From contig DPSD01000743.1 in assembly GCA_003538495.1 (NCBI GenBank), positions 1 to 10,046 on the forward strand: DNA of 10,046 nt. Direction: 5' to 3'. Of the stretch, positions 1-5,306 are shown piece after piece. The stretch's first letter is position 1, and the number at the start of each line of letters is the position of its first letter. The notes beneath the pieces are model-generated. The model was not told the DNA's origin. It made no database searches and worked only from the letters and a program-made list of their open reading frames with translations. Source of the DNA: Accumulibacter sp. (GTDB lineage Bacteria > Pseudomonadota > Gammaproteobacteria > Burkholderiales > Rhodocyclaceae). The translations under genes were made by a program, and so were the position numbers.

Positions 1-281
1 CACGGTCATGCGTCAGGGCTGGACCTCCGCTGCTTCACTTGCCGACCGCCGCGCGATCGCCATACAATCGTCTGCTGCGATGCGCTGATCACCCTGCGGG
101 CGAAGGGTGAAGGGCCATCGGCAATTACTCCATTGGCCCTCCTTCCAGTATAGGTTCGCGGGTCGACTACGGTCAATCGAACTCTGGCCGAAGCCTGGAC
201 GGCGCCGGCATGCCGCGGGCGCCTTGTTCGCCTGCGGCGTTTGCCGCACACTGGCCGCCCAAACCGTACGAAAGCCCATCG
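1..281. other. Upstream stretch without a supported gene
   Basis: I find no recognisable gene here. Reading frames are open on both strands, as expected in GC-rich DNA, but none gives a product I recognise, and the longest run antisense into yaeQ. The left edge could hold the 3' tail of a neighbouring gene: one plus frame is open from base 2 to a TGA at 86-88, another from base 1 to a TAG at 148-150. The yaeQ promoter should lie here, but I cannot place one; a lone TATAGG at 149-154 has no convincing -35 partner. Confidence 0.5.
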
Positions 282-839
282 ATGGCGCTGAAAGCCACCA
301 TCTTCAAAGCTCAACTCACCGTCTCCGATACCGATCGCGGCTACTACGTCACGCATGCCCTGACCATCGCCCGCCACCCCTCGGAGACCGACGAACGGAT
401 GATGGTGCGGCTCCTGGCGTTTGCGCTGCACGCCAGCGACAGCCTGCAATTCACCGCCGGCCTGTCGACCGATGACGAACCCGACCTCTGGGAGAAATCG
501 CCGACGAACGAGATCGATCTCTGGATCGATGTCGGCCTGCCCGATGAAAAGCGTCTCCGCAAAGCCTGCGGTCGAGCGCGGCAAGTAGTGGTGTATGCCT
601 ACGGGGGCAACAAGGCCGACATCTGGTGGAGCCGGGTCGGTCCAGCGCTCGACCGCTTCGACAACCTCAGTGTCTTCCAGCTGCCACGCGCGGCCACCAG
701 CGACCTGGCCACGCTGAGCGAACGCGGAATGAGCATTGCCTGCATGATCAGCGATGGCAGCATCTGGCTGAACGATCGCACCAGCAACATCTGTGTCGAA
801 CCGGCGGCCTGGATGAATGCTCGCCCGGGCAAGCAATGA
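282..839 (+). CDS. yaeQ: YaeQ family protein
   Basis: This 185-residue protein matches, as I recall it, the E. coli YaeQ sequence along its full length (E. coli is about 181 residues). Conserved stretches include the start MALKATI, then ARHPSET at residues 30-36, ERMMVRLLA at 38-46, LQFTAGL at 55-61, DDEP at 64-67, and DLWIDVGLPDE at 79-89 followed by KACGRA. YaeQ proteins adopt a variant of the PD-(D/E)xK nuclease fold, and the acidic residues and lysine around D79-K94 correspond to that core. Nuclease activity is not established. An older claim that YaeQ suppresses RfaH loss was not upheld, so its cellular role is unknown. The frame stays open upstream to an ATG at 210, but the ATG at 282 reproduces the family N-terminus exactly. 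No strong ribosome-binding site precedes it. The gene is convergent with the AbiEi-like gene and is followed by a GC-rich hairpin. Confidence 0.93.
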   Translation: MALKATIFKAQLTVSDTDRGYYVTHALTIARHPSETDERMMVRLLAFALHASDSLQFTAGLSTDDEPDLWEKSPTNEIDLWIDVGLPDEKRLRKACGRARQVVVYAYGGNKADIWWSRVGPALDRFDNLSVFQLPRAATSDLATLSERGMSIACMISDGSIWLNDRTSNICVEPAAWMNARPGKQ

Positions 840-851
840 TCGTCGTCGCGT

Positions 852-875
852 CGGTGGCGCGATCGCAAGCCACCG
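852..875 (+). terminator. GC-rich hairpin after yaeQ
   Basis: A perfect 7-bp inverted repeat, CGGTGGC (852-858) and GCCACCG (869-875), flanks a 10-base loop that contains the palindrome GCGATCGC. It starts 12 bases after the yaeQ stop codon, the right place for a transcription terminator. No T-tract follows, so it may be only a pause site or 3'-end stabiliser. A second, looser pair, GCAGGCAC (902-909) with GTGCCTGC (944-951), lies closer to the end of the convergent AbiEi-like gene and could serve that strand. Confidence 0.4.
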
Positions 876-959
876 CGTGATCCCCGGAACCACTGCAGCA
901 GGCAGGCACCCGATCACAGGCCAAACGCCCGCCGCGCCAATCAGTGCCTGCGGACGTCC

Positions 960-1997
960 TCAGTTGGGCGGAAAGCGACGGGCAAGGTGGGCGTCATAGA
1001 CCATTTCCGCCGCGTCAATGCAGCGTGCGCTGCCGGTGGCCAGCAGGTCGGCATAAACCAGCGCCGTCGCCACGGTATCGGTCCGTGCGCCTGTCTGCAG
1101 CGACTCCCCCCAGAAAGGCTTGCGCAGTTCGACCAGATGTTCGTAGGCCGCGGGACTTGCCGTTTCGAGGTGCTCCTCGGCAATCAGCCGCGCCGGCAAC
1201 TTGTCACCGTAGATGGTCAAGGTACTCGGACTCGGTTCGCCAGTGAGCAGCACCGCCGCCGCTTCGCCGCCCCAGCGGGCGTGCGCCGGGTTGAGCTGCC
1301 AGTCGTGCCAGGAGTCGAAGTGCTGCGCCTGATAGCGGGCGATCAACGTCTTCCCGCGCAGGCCGATCGCATAGGCCTGCGCCCACTCGTCGAGCAGTCG
1401 CTTGCTGGCAGCGAGCGAGCGGCGCTGGTCGACAACGACCAGCGAACCGCGTTGCCGCAGGTCGCCGACGACCGCCGGCATGGCGCCCAGGGCGACGTCG
1501 GCAGCGGCGGCGATCGCCCGGTACGGCGCGCCAGCCAGATCGGGATCGCAAATCAGGGCAAACAGCACCTTGAGCCTGGTCGCGGTGAAACCGCTGCTGG
1601 CGCGCAGTGCGACTTGCTTGGGATGCAGCTTGCGGCCGCTCACGTAGACGAGAAGGCCGCGGCCGTCGAGGTAGGCATTGCCCGCCGCGTCGGCGAACTG
1701 CTGCTGGTGTTCGCGCAGTTGGTCGGCCAACGGCGGCGTCACGTGGTCGCAGACCAGTAGCGGCGGCAGCTGGCCAACGTCGACCGGGTCACGCAGCTGA
1801 CTGAGCACGGCGCCGATCGACCCCGACGACAGCCGGCGCTTGACCACCGCGGCATAGTCGAAGTCGGCCCCGTCCCTGCTGACACGCAGCGACGGGGCAG
1901 CCCCCTCGGCTTCATCCTGCACGTTGACCAGCAACCCGTGTCCTCGCAGCGCCTGCGCGACCCTCTCCAGGAGGGTGCTTTGCTCTTTCTCGCCCAT
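960..1997 (-). CDS. AbiEi-family (type IV antitoxin-like) transcriptional regulator, solo
   Basis: This 345-residue protein resembles the family annotated as type IV toxin-antitoxin AbiEi family antitoxin (AbiEi_2, formerly DUF2186, COG4861). The N-terminal part (about 1-120) looks like the family's restriction-endonuclease-like segment and holds the DAAGNAYLD signature at 103-111. Residues about 138-190 (FTATRLKVLFALI onward, with YRAIAAAADVALG) form a probable winged helix-turn-helix. The C-terminal part carries WGGEAAAVLLTG near 243 and VYADLLATGSAR near 314, both family landmarks. In relatives, as I remember them, an E-x-K motif precedes an LGAV stretch; here it reads V51-V52-K53, so the acidic residue appears lost. 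No AbiEii nucleotidyltransferase toxin gene is adjacent. The start ATG at 1995-1997 has only a weak ribosome-binding site. An inverted repeat over the putative promoter suggests autoregulation. Family assignment is fairly firm; function as an antitoxin is not. Confidence 0.8.
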   Translation of the reverse strand: MGEKEQSTLLERVAQALRGHGLLVNVQDEAEGAAPSLRVSRDGADFDYAAVVKRRLSSGSIGAVLSQLRDPVDVGQLPPLLVCDHVTPPLADQLREHQQQFADAAGNAYLDGRGLLVYVSGRKLHPKQVALRASSGFTATRLKVLFALICDPDLAGAPYRAIAAAADVALGAMPAVVGDLRQRGSLVVVDQRRSLAASKRLLDEWAQAYAIGLRGKTLIARYQAQHFDSWHDWQLNPAHARWGGEAAAVLLTGEPSPSTLTIYGDKLPARLIAEEHLETASPAAYEHLVELRKPFWGESLQTGARTDTVATALVYADLLATGSARCIDAAEMVYDAHLARRFPPN

Positions 1998-2031
1998 CGC
2001 CGCAGCCCATCACCGTGGTGAACAAGCGCCA

Positions 2032-2060
2032 ATTATGAACGCAGATCGGCGGCGCTTCCA
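2032..2060 (-). promoter_or_regulatory. Putative promoter of the AbiEi-like gene
   Basis: Read on the minus strand, a CATAAT box (2032-2037, five of six matches to the bacterial -10 consensus) lies 17 bases downstream of a weak TGGAAG -35 hexamer (2055-2060). Transcription would start near 2025, leaving a leader of about 28 bases before the ATG at 1997. The -10 overlaps one arm of the inverted repeat at 2035-2077, and the -35 lies within its loop. Confidence 0.4.
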
Positions 2061-2077
2061 GATCTTGCTGCGTTCAT
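2035..2077. promoter_or_regulatory. Inverted repeat, candidate operator of the AbiEi-like gene
   Basis: Two perfect 10-base arms, ATGAACGCAG (2035-2044) and CTGCGTTCAT (2068-2077), are separated by 23 bases. Inside them, ATC (2045-2047) and GAT (2061-2063) pair again across an uneven bulge. One arm overlaps the -10-like CATAAT. AbiEi antitoxins studied elsewhere bind inverted repeats at their own promoters and repress them, which fits this layout. No T-tract follows on either strand, so I do not read it as a terminator for the upstream DUF2917 gene, though a leader hairpin is possible. Confidence 0.55.
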
Positions 2078-2162
2078 GACTCGGTCCGTCGCGGCACCGT
2101 CTGCACGTGGCAGCGCGCGGCGGTGGACACAACGCGTCGCACGCGGCGCTGGCTCGCGCGAC

Positions 2163-2534
2163 CTACGCAACGACCTGCGGCAAGCACGCGGGCAGCGAGC
2201 GTGCCGGACGCCGGTCGAGCAGCGGCAGGTCGCGGCCCCGCTGCCACAGCCGTTGCAATGGCTCCAGCAGGCGAGGCAAAAGCAGGCTGCGCGAGGGACT
2301 GGCGGCTTTCTGGAAGCGGACTCGCCCACTCCCGATGGCTTCCAGCAAGGCCAGCCCGCGGCCGCGAACATGGTGGCTGTCACCCGGCGCCAGAAAGATG
2401 TCGCCGGCTTCACCTTCGACGGTCAACCAGACCAGCCCGGCCGTACAGATGATGCGCACGCCGCTGGCCGACGTCAGGCGCACCGGCGCATTGTGGGCGA
2501 GGCAGAACTCGCTGTTGAACAGGTCGAAGTCCAT
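2163..2534 (-). CDS. DUF2917 domain protein (copy 1)
   Basis: This 123-residue protein contains a DUF2917 domain at about residues 10-80. Its core reads GLVWLTVEGEAGDIFLAPGD followed by SHHVRGRG. Alternating strands around a PGDSHHV turn are reminiscent of cupin-like barrels, but that fold is my inference and the family's function is unknown. The C-terminal 45 residues are rich in Arg and Leu and unlike anything I recognise. No signal peptide is visible. The frame stays open upstream to 2654, but the ATG at 2532-2534 has a good AAGGAGAG ribosome-binding site eight bases before it and gives the expected domain start. The gene diverges from the MocR regulator at 2698, the natural candidate to control it. 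A second DUF2917 gene lies at 4865-5191 and shares a WLT-E-DI-L-PGD-H-V-G-G pattern. Confidence 0.82.
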   Translation of the reverse strand: MDFDLFNSEFCLAHNAPVRLTSASGVRIICTAGLVWLTVEGEAGDIFLAPGDSHHVRGRGLALLEAIGSGRVRFQKAASPSRSLLLPRLLEPLQRLWQRGRDLPLLDRRPARSLPACLPQVVA

Positions 2535-2598
2535 GGCCGTCTCTCCTTTCGTTGTCTTCCTTGTTTCGATGTAGAGCAGTGTAGGACGGCCGGGCTTG

Positions 2599-2604
2599 AT
2601 AATA
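2599..2604 (-). promoter_or_regulatory. Candidate -10 box for DUF2917 copy 1
   Basis: TATTAT on the minus strand (five of six consensus matches) would place the transcript start near 2592, about 58 bases before the ATG at 2534. No good -35 sits at the usual distance (ACAATT at 17 bases), which would fit dependence on an activator bound at the AACTGTG-type repeats immediately upstream. Confidence 0.35.
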
Positions 2605-2612
2605 CAGCCACA

Positions 2613-2683
2613 AACTGACAGAATTGTGACCAGCACAGTTTTAAACACGAACAACTGTGCTTGTCTTAATCAGCGGCAACTGT
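2613..2683. promoter_or_regulatory. AACTGTG-type repeat cluster, candidate MocR operator
   Basis: The divergent DUF2917/MocR spacer holds a perfect 9-bp inverted repeat, AGCACAGTT (2632-2640) and AACTGTGCT (2653-2661), with a 12-base spacer and arms centred 21 bases apart, two helical turns. Related half-sites lie at 2613 (AACTGA), 2622 (AATTGTG) and 2678 (AACTGT). Several spaced direct or inverted half-sites are typical of MocR-family targets such as those of GabR and PdxR. The copy at 2678 is 20 bases before the regulator's ATG, compatible with autoregulation. Confidence 0.5.
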
Positions 2684-2697
2684 ATTGGTGGACGTCA

Positions 2698-4116
2698 ATG
2701 GAAAACGAACTCTTGCGTTACGAGAGGCTGGCCGAGGACTTGAGCGGCATCATCGTTACCGGCAATCTGCGACCGGGCGAGCGACTGCCATCGGTGCGCC
2801 GCCTTTCGCGCGAGCGGCGGCTGTCGGTGTCCACCGTGCTGCAGGCGCTTCGCCAGCTCGAGGACCGGGGTCTGGTCGAAGCACGGCCGCAATCCGGGTA
2901 TTTCGTCCGCCATGCGCCAGCGCGACTGGCGCAACCAAACGTCCGCTCGACACCGGAGGAAGCGGTACCGGTCGATGTCAGCCAACGCCTGATGCGGGTC
3001 CTGCAGACCGGCATCAAGCCGGGCGTCGCGCCGCTCGGCGCCGCCCTGCCCTCGTCGACGCTGTTGCCGCTGGCCGCGCTGCAACGGCTCTATGGCGGCG
3101 TCGTGCGGCGTCACCCGCAGCTGCTCGAAGGCGGCAGCCACATCAACATCGACGAAGCGGCGCTGGTCCGCCAACTGGTCCTGCGCTCGGTCGGCTGGGC
3201 CGGTCCTCTGGCAGCGCGCGAGTTCGTGATCACCAACTCGTGCACCGAAGCTCTCGCGGTCTGTCTGCGCGCGGTCACCAGTCCGGGCGACACGGTGGCG
3301 GTCGAGTCGCCGGCGTACTACCTGATGCTCCAGTTGCTCGAGATCCTGGGTCTGAAAGCGCTCGAAATCCCGACCGATCCGCGCACCGGCGTGTCGATCG
3401 AGGCGCTCGATCTGGCCACCCGCGAAGGCCAGGTGGCGGCGTGTCTGCTGGTACCCAACGCCAGCAACCCGCTCGGCAGCATCATGCCCGACGAGCACAA
3501 GCAGCGACTCGCCAGGCTGACCGCCGAACGCGGCGTGGCGGTAATCGAGGACGACATCTACGGCGACCTCTACTTCGGCGAGACCCCGCCGCGAACCATC
3601 AAGGCTTTCGACAAGGCTGGCAACGTGATGCTCTGTTCGTCCTTTTCGAAGTGCCTGTCACCGGCTCTGCGCATCGGTTTCGTGGCCGCCGGACGCTACC
3701 GCCGGCAGGTCGCCCTGCAGAAGACGGTGACCAGCGGCGGCACCAATCCGGTCACCCAGCAGGTGCTCGCCGAATACCTCGAATCGGGGTCCTACGACCG
3801 GCACATGCGCGGCCTGCGGCGGGCCTACGCGCACCAGGTCGAGGCCATGCGGGCCGCGGTGGCGCGACACTTCCCGCCGGCGACGCGGATCACCCAGCCG
3901 CAGGGAGGCTTTGTCCTGTGGGTCGAACTGCCGGAGAAGGTCGATACCACCGCGCTCTACGACCGGGCGATCGCCGCCGGCGTCGCCTACGTGCCGGGCG
4001 AGCTGTTTTCGGCCAGCGGCATGTATCGAAACTGCCTGCGGCTCAACTGCGGCAACCCGCATACGCCGGAGATCGAAGACGCCGTGCGCCGCCTCGGCGC
4101 GCTGATGGCGTCCTGA
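2698..4116 (+). CDS. MocR-family transcriptional regulator (GntR HTH + aminotransferase-like domain)
   Basis: This 472-residue protein has the two-part MocR design. Residues 1-71 form a GntR-type winged helix-turn-helix (LRPGERLPSVRRLSRERRLSVS region, ending GYFVR). A linker leads to a fold-type I aminotransferase-like domain (about 115-470). The PLP-binding residues are present: K318 in SSFSK (Schiff-base lysine), D285/D286 in EDDIYGD, N254 and N257 in VPNASNP, and R448 in CLRLN, which in aminotransferases holds the substrate carboxylate. It should therefore bind PLP and probably sense an amino acid, amine or B6 vitamer, though the ligand cannot be read from sequence. The frame is open upstream to 2596, but that extension runs through the repeat-rich spacer. 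The ATG at 2698 starts a canonical MocR N-terminus and has a modest GGTGGA ribosome-binding site. It diverges from DUF2917 copy 1, its likely target. Confidence 0.93.
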   Translation: MENELLRYERLAEDLSGIIVTGNLRPGERLPSVRRLSRERRLSVSTVLQALRQLEDRGLVEARPQSGYFVRHAPARLAQPNVRSTPEEAVPVDVSQRLMRVLQTGIKPGVAPLGAALPSSTLLPLAALQRLYGGVVRRHPQLLEGGSHINIDEAALVRQLVLRSVGWAGPLAAREFVITNSCTEALAVCLRAVTSPGDTVAVESPAYYLMLQLLEILGLKALEIPTDPRTGVSIEALDLATREGQVAACLLVPNASNPLGSIMPDEHKQRLARLTAERGVAVIEDDIYGDLYFGETPPRTIKAFDKAGNVMLCSSFSKCLSPALRIGFVAAGRYRRQVALQKTVTSGGTNPVTQQVLAEYLESGSYDRHMRGLRRAYAHQVEAMRAAVARHFPPATRITQPQGGFVLWVELPEKVDTTALYDRAIAAGVAYVPGELFSASGMYRNCLRLNCGNPHTPEIEDAVRRLGALMAS

Positions 4117-4149
4117 GCCGCGGTGCGCGGTGCGGTCCACCGGTGGCCG

Positions 4150-4809
4150 TCACTGGTCGATCGGCACCGCCTGAAAAGCCGCGCTGGCTTCGAGTCTGGC
4201 CGCCAGCGCTTCCAGCGCCGGGTATTCGCCGGCCGGCCACTCGTCCGGCTGAACGTAGCGCACGAAACCGATCCCGACAGCGGTGCTGATGTCGGCTTGC
4301 GTCAGCCGGTCGCCGACCAGGAAACTGCCGCCGCTGCGGACGATTCCTGCCAGCCGCTGTTCGAGCATCGAAAAAGCCTGCCGCAGCTGGCCGCGCAGAC
4401 GGCTGCTCCACTCCGGCCACTGCAGTTCGGGCGGACGCTTGCGTTCGTATTCGATGGCCACCGATTTCTCGGTGGCGACGATCGCCAGCGCCGTCGCCTG
4501 CAGCACCTGCCGCCGCTGCGGCCCGGAGCGCGGGGTCAGCGGCGCCAGACCGCGGTCGGCGGCGAGTTCGTCGAGGTAGTCGAGCAGATACGCGCTCTCG
4601 TAGAGCTTCTCGCCATCGGGCAGCGTCAGCATTGGCACCTTGAACAAGGGATTGATCGGACGCATCGCGTCCATCTGCCGGAACACCGACAGCGACAGAT
4701 GCTCGAAAGGGACTCCGTACAGCGTCATGGTGATCGCCACGCGCCGGACAAAGGGTGAATCGTAGAGGCCGAGAAGCTGGTGTGGTGTGCTGCTGGTCGC
4801 TTCGCTCAT
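4150..4809 (-). CDS. Glutathione S-transferase family protein
   Basis: This 219-residue protein has the standard cytosolic GST length and layout. The N-terminal thioredoxin-like domain (about 10-90) has LYDSPFVRRV at 15-24, where S18 (or Y16) is at the usual catalytic position. It also has the cis-proline in KVPML (P59) and the E71-S72 pair that binds the gamma-glutamyl part of glutathione. The C-terminal helical domain (about 100-215) contains GDRLTQADIS, the conserved capping motif. GSTs conjugate or reduce electrophiles or peroxides; the substrate here is unknown. The ATG at 4807-4809 has a GGAG ribosome-binding site. It lies 55 bases downstream of DUF2917 copy 2 on the same strand, so the two are probably co-transcribed and may both answer to the divergent LysR regulator. 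It converges on the MocR gene with a 33-base gap. Confidence 0.9.
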   Translation of the reverse strand: MSEATSSTPHQLLGLYDSPFVRRVAITMTLYGVPFEHLSLSVFRQMDAMRPINPLFKVPMLTLPDGEKLYESAYLLDYLDELAADRGLAPLTPRSGPQRRQVLQATALAIVATEKSVAIEYERKRPPELQWPEWSSRLRGQLRQAFSMLEQRLAGIVRSGGSFLVGDRLTQADISTAVGIGFVRYVQPDEWPAGEYPALEALAARLEASAAFQAVPIDQ

Positions 4810-4864
4810 CGTTTTCTCCGGTCGTTGAAGGTTTGCGTCGGGCCGGGCATGACGCCCGTGATTT

Positions 4865-5191
4865 TCAGTTGCAGCCGATCAACGACTGGCGTGGCCATAG
4901 TCTAGGCAACTTCCAGCGGCGACGGCAGCGTGCCGTCGGCGGCGCCAGCCGTACCCGTGCCGGCAGATCGGCGGCGGCGTTGGCCGCCGGCCACGATTCG
5001 ACGACGACCTTGCCGGCGCCGACGACGACATGGCGATCGCCGGGACGCAGCCAGATGTCGCTCCCGCCGCTCTCTTCGGTGAGCCAGAGGCGCGCGCCGA
5101 CCGCGGTCAGCGTCCAGCCGGCGATCCGCTGCAGCGAAACGGCCTGCGAGGCACTTGTTTCAAACTCGATGTAGGGTAACAGGATGGCCAT
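4865..5191 (-). CDS. DUF2917 domain protein (copy 2)
   Basis: This 108-residue protein contains a DUF2917 domain (about residues 8-80). Its core, LWLTEESGGSDIWLRPGD followed by RHVVVGAG, aligns with copy 1 at 2163-2534 in the WLT-E-DI-L-PGD-H-V-G-G positions, but the two are otherwise well diverged, so this is not a recent duplication. The function of the family is unknown; a small cupin-like barrel is my inference. The C-terminal tail is basic (RCRRRWKLPRLW). The frame is open upstream to 5326, past the LysR start, but the ATG at 5189-5191 has a clear AAAGGAGAA ribosome-binding site and gives the expected length. It diverges from the LysR regulator and precedes the GST gene by 55 bases. Confidence 0.8.
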   Translation of the reverse strand: MAILLPYIEFETSASQAVSLQRIAGWTLTAVGARLWLTEESGGSDIWLRPGDRHVVVGAGKVVVESWPAANAAADLPARVRLAPPTARCRRRWKLPRLWPRQSLIGCN

Positions 5192-5218
5192 GACGTTCTC
5201 CTTTCCGTGCTTTGATGA

Positions 5219-5236
5219 CTGTTCCGCCGGGAACAG
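5219..5236. promoter_or_regulatory. Inverted repeat in the leader of DUF2917 copy 2
   Basis: CTGTTCC and GGAACAG are perfect 7-base arms around a 4-base GCCG loop, 28 bases upstream of the DUF2917 ATG. It lies at or just after the inferred transcript start (near 5239), so it could be a repressor site or an RNA hairpin in the leader. Confidence 0.45.
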
Positions 5237-5245
5237 ATGTGGGCT

Positions 5246-5274
5246 ATTCTCGACCCCGGACGAATTCCGGACAA
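5246..5274 (-). promoter_or_regulatory. Candidate promoter of the DUF2917-GST unit
   Basis: On the minus strand, TTGTCC (5269-5274) and GAGAAT (5246-5251) are spaced by 17 bases, each with four of six consensus matches. The start would fall near 5239, giving a leader of about 48 bases. The match is modest and unproven, but the promoter falls among three inverted repeats, as expected for a LysR-controlled divergent promoter. Confidence 0.3.
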
Positions 5275-5283
5275 TCGAATTGT
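5256..5283. promoter_or_regulatory. Paired inverted repeats, candidate LysR-type operator
   Basis: Two dyads abut each other: CCGGA (5256-5260) with TCCGG (5266-5270) around a 5-base centre, and ACAAT (5271-5275) with ATTGT (5279-5283) around CGA. The second overlaps the putative -35 of the DUF2917-GST promoter and lies 24 bases before the lysR start codon. LysR proteins typically bind short dyads of about 13-15 bases between divergent genes, so position and size both fit. Confidence 0.45.
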
Positions 5284-5306
5284 TTGCCCGTGACATGTGA
5301 AGAAAA

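Noticed and set aside
6..917. A 303-codon open frame on the minus strand, antisense to yaeQ
   Set aside because: It covers yaeQ, which matches a known family along its length. The antisense translation is low-complexity, rich in Arg, Gly and Val, with no recognisable domain.
987..1760. A 257-codon open frame on the plus strand opposite the AbiEi-like gene
   Set aside because: The minus-strand product has family motifs throughout; this one has none.
2596..2697. A possible 34-residue N-terminal extension of the MocR protein
   Set aside because: It would translate the repeat-rich spacer and add residues outside the MocR pattern; the ATG at 2698 gives the canonical helix-turn-helix start.
4137..4146. 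The palindrome CCACCGGTGG between the convergent MocR and GST genes
   Set aside because: It has no loop and no T-tract, so it cannot form a useful terminator hairpin as it stands; a 10-base palindrome is not unusual in DNA of this composition.
2685..4289. A 534-codon open frame on the plus strand overlapping the MocR gene
   Set aside because: It is the shifted frame of a well-supported MocR gene; its product is an Arg/Ala/Gly-rich string typical of out-of-frame GC-rich DNA.
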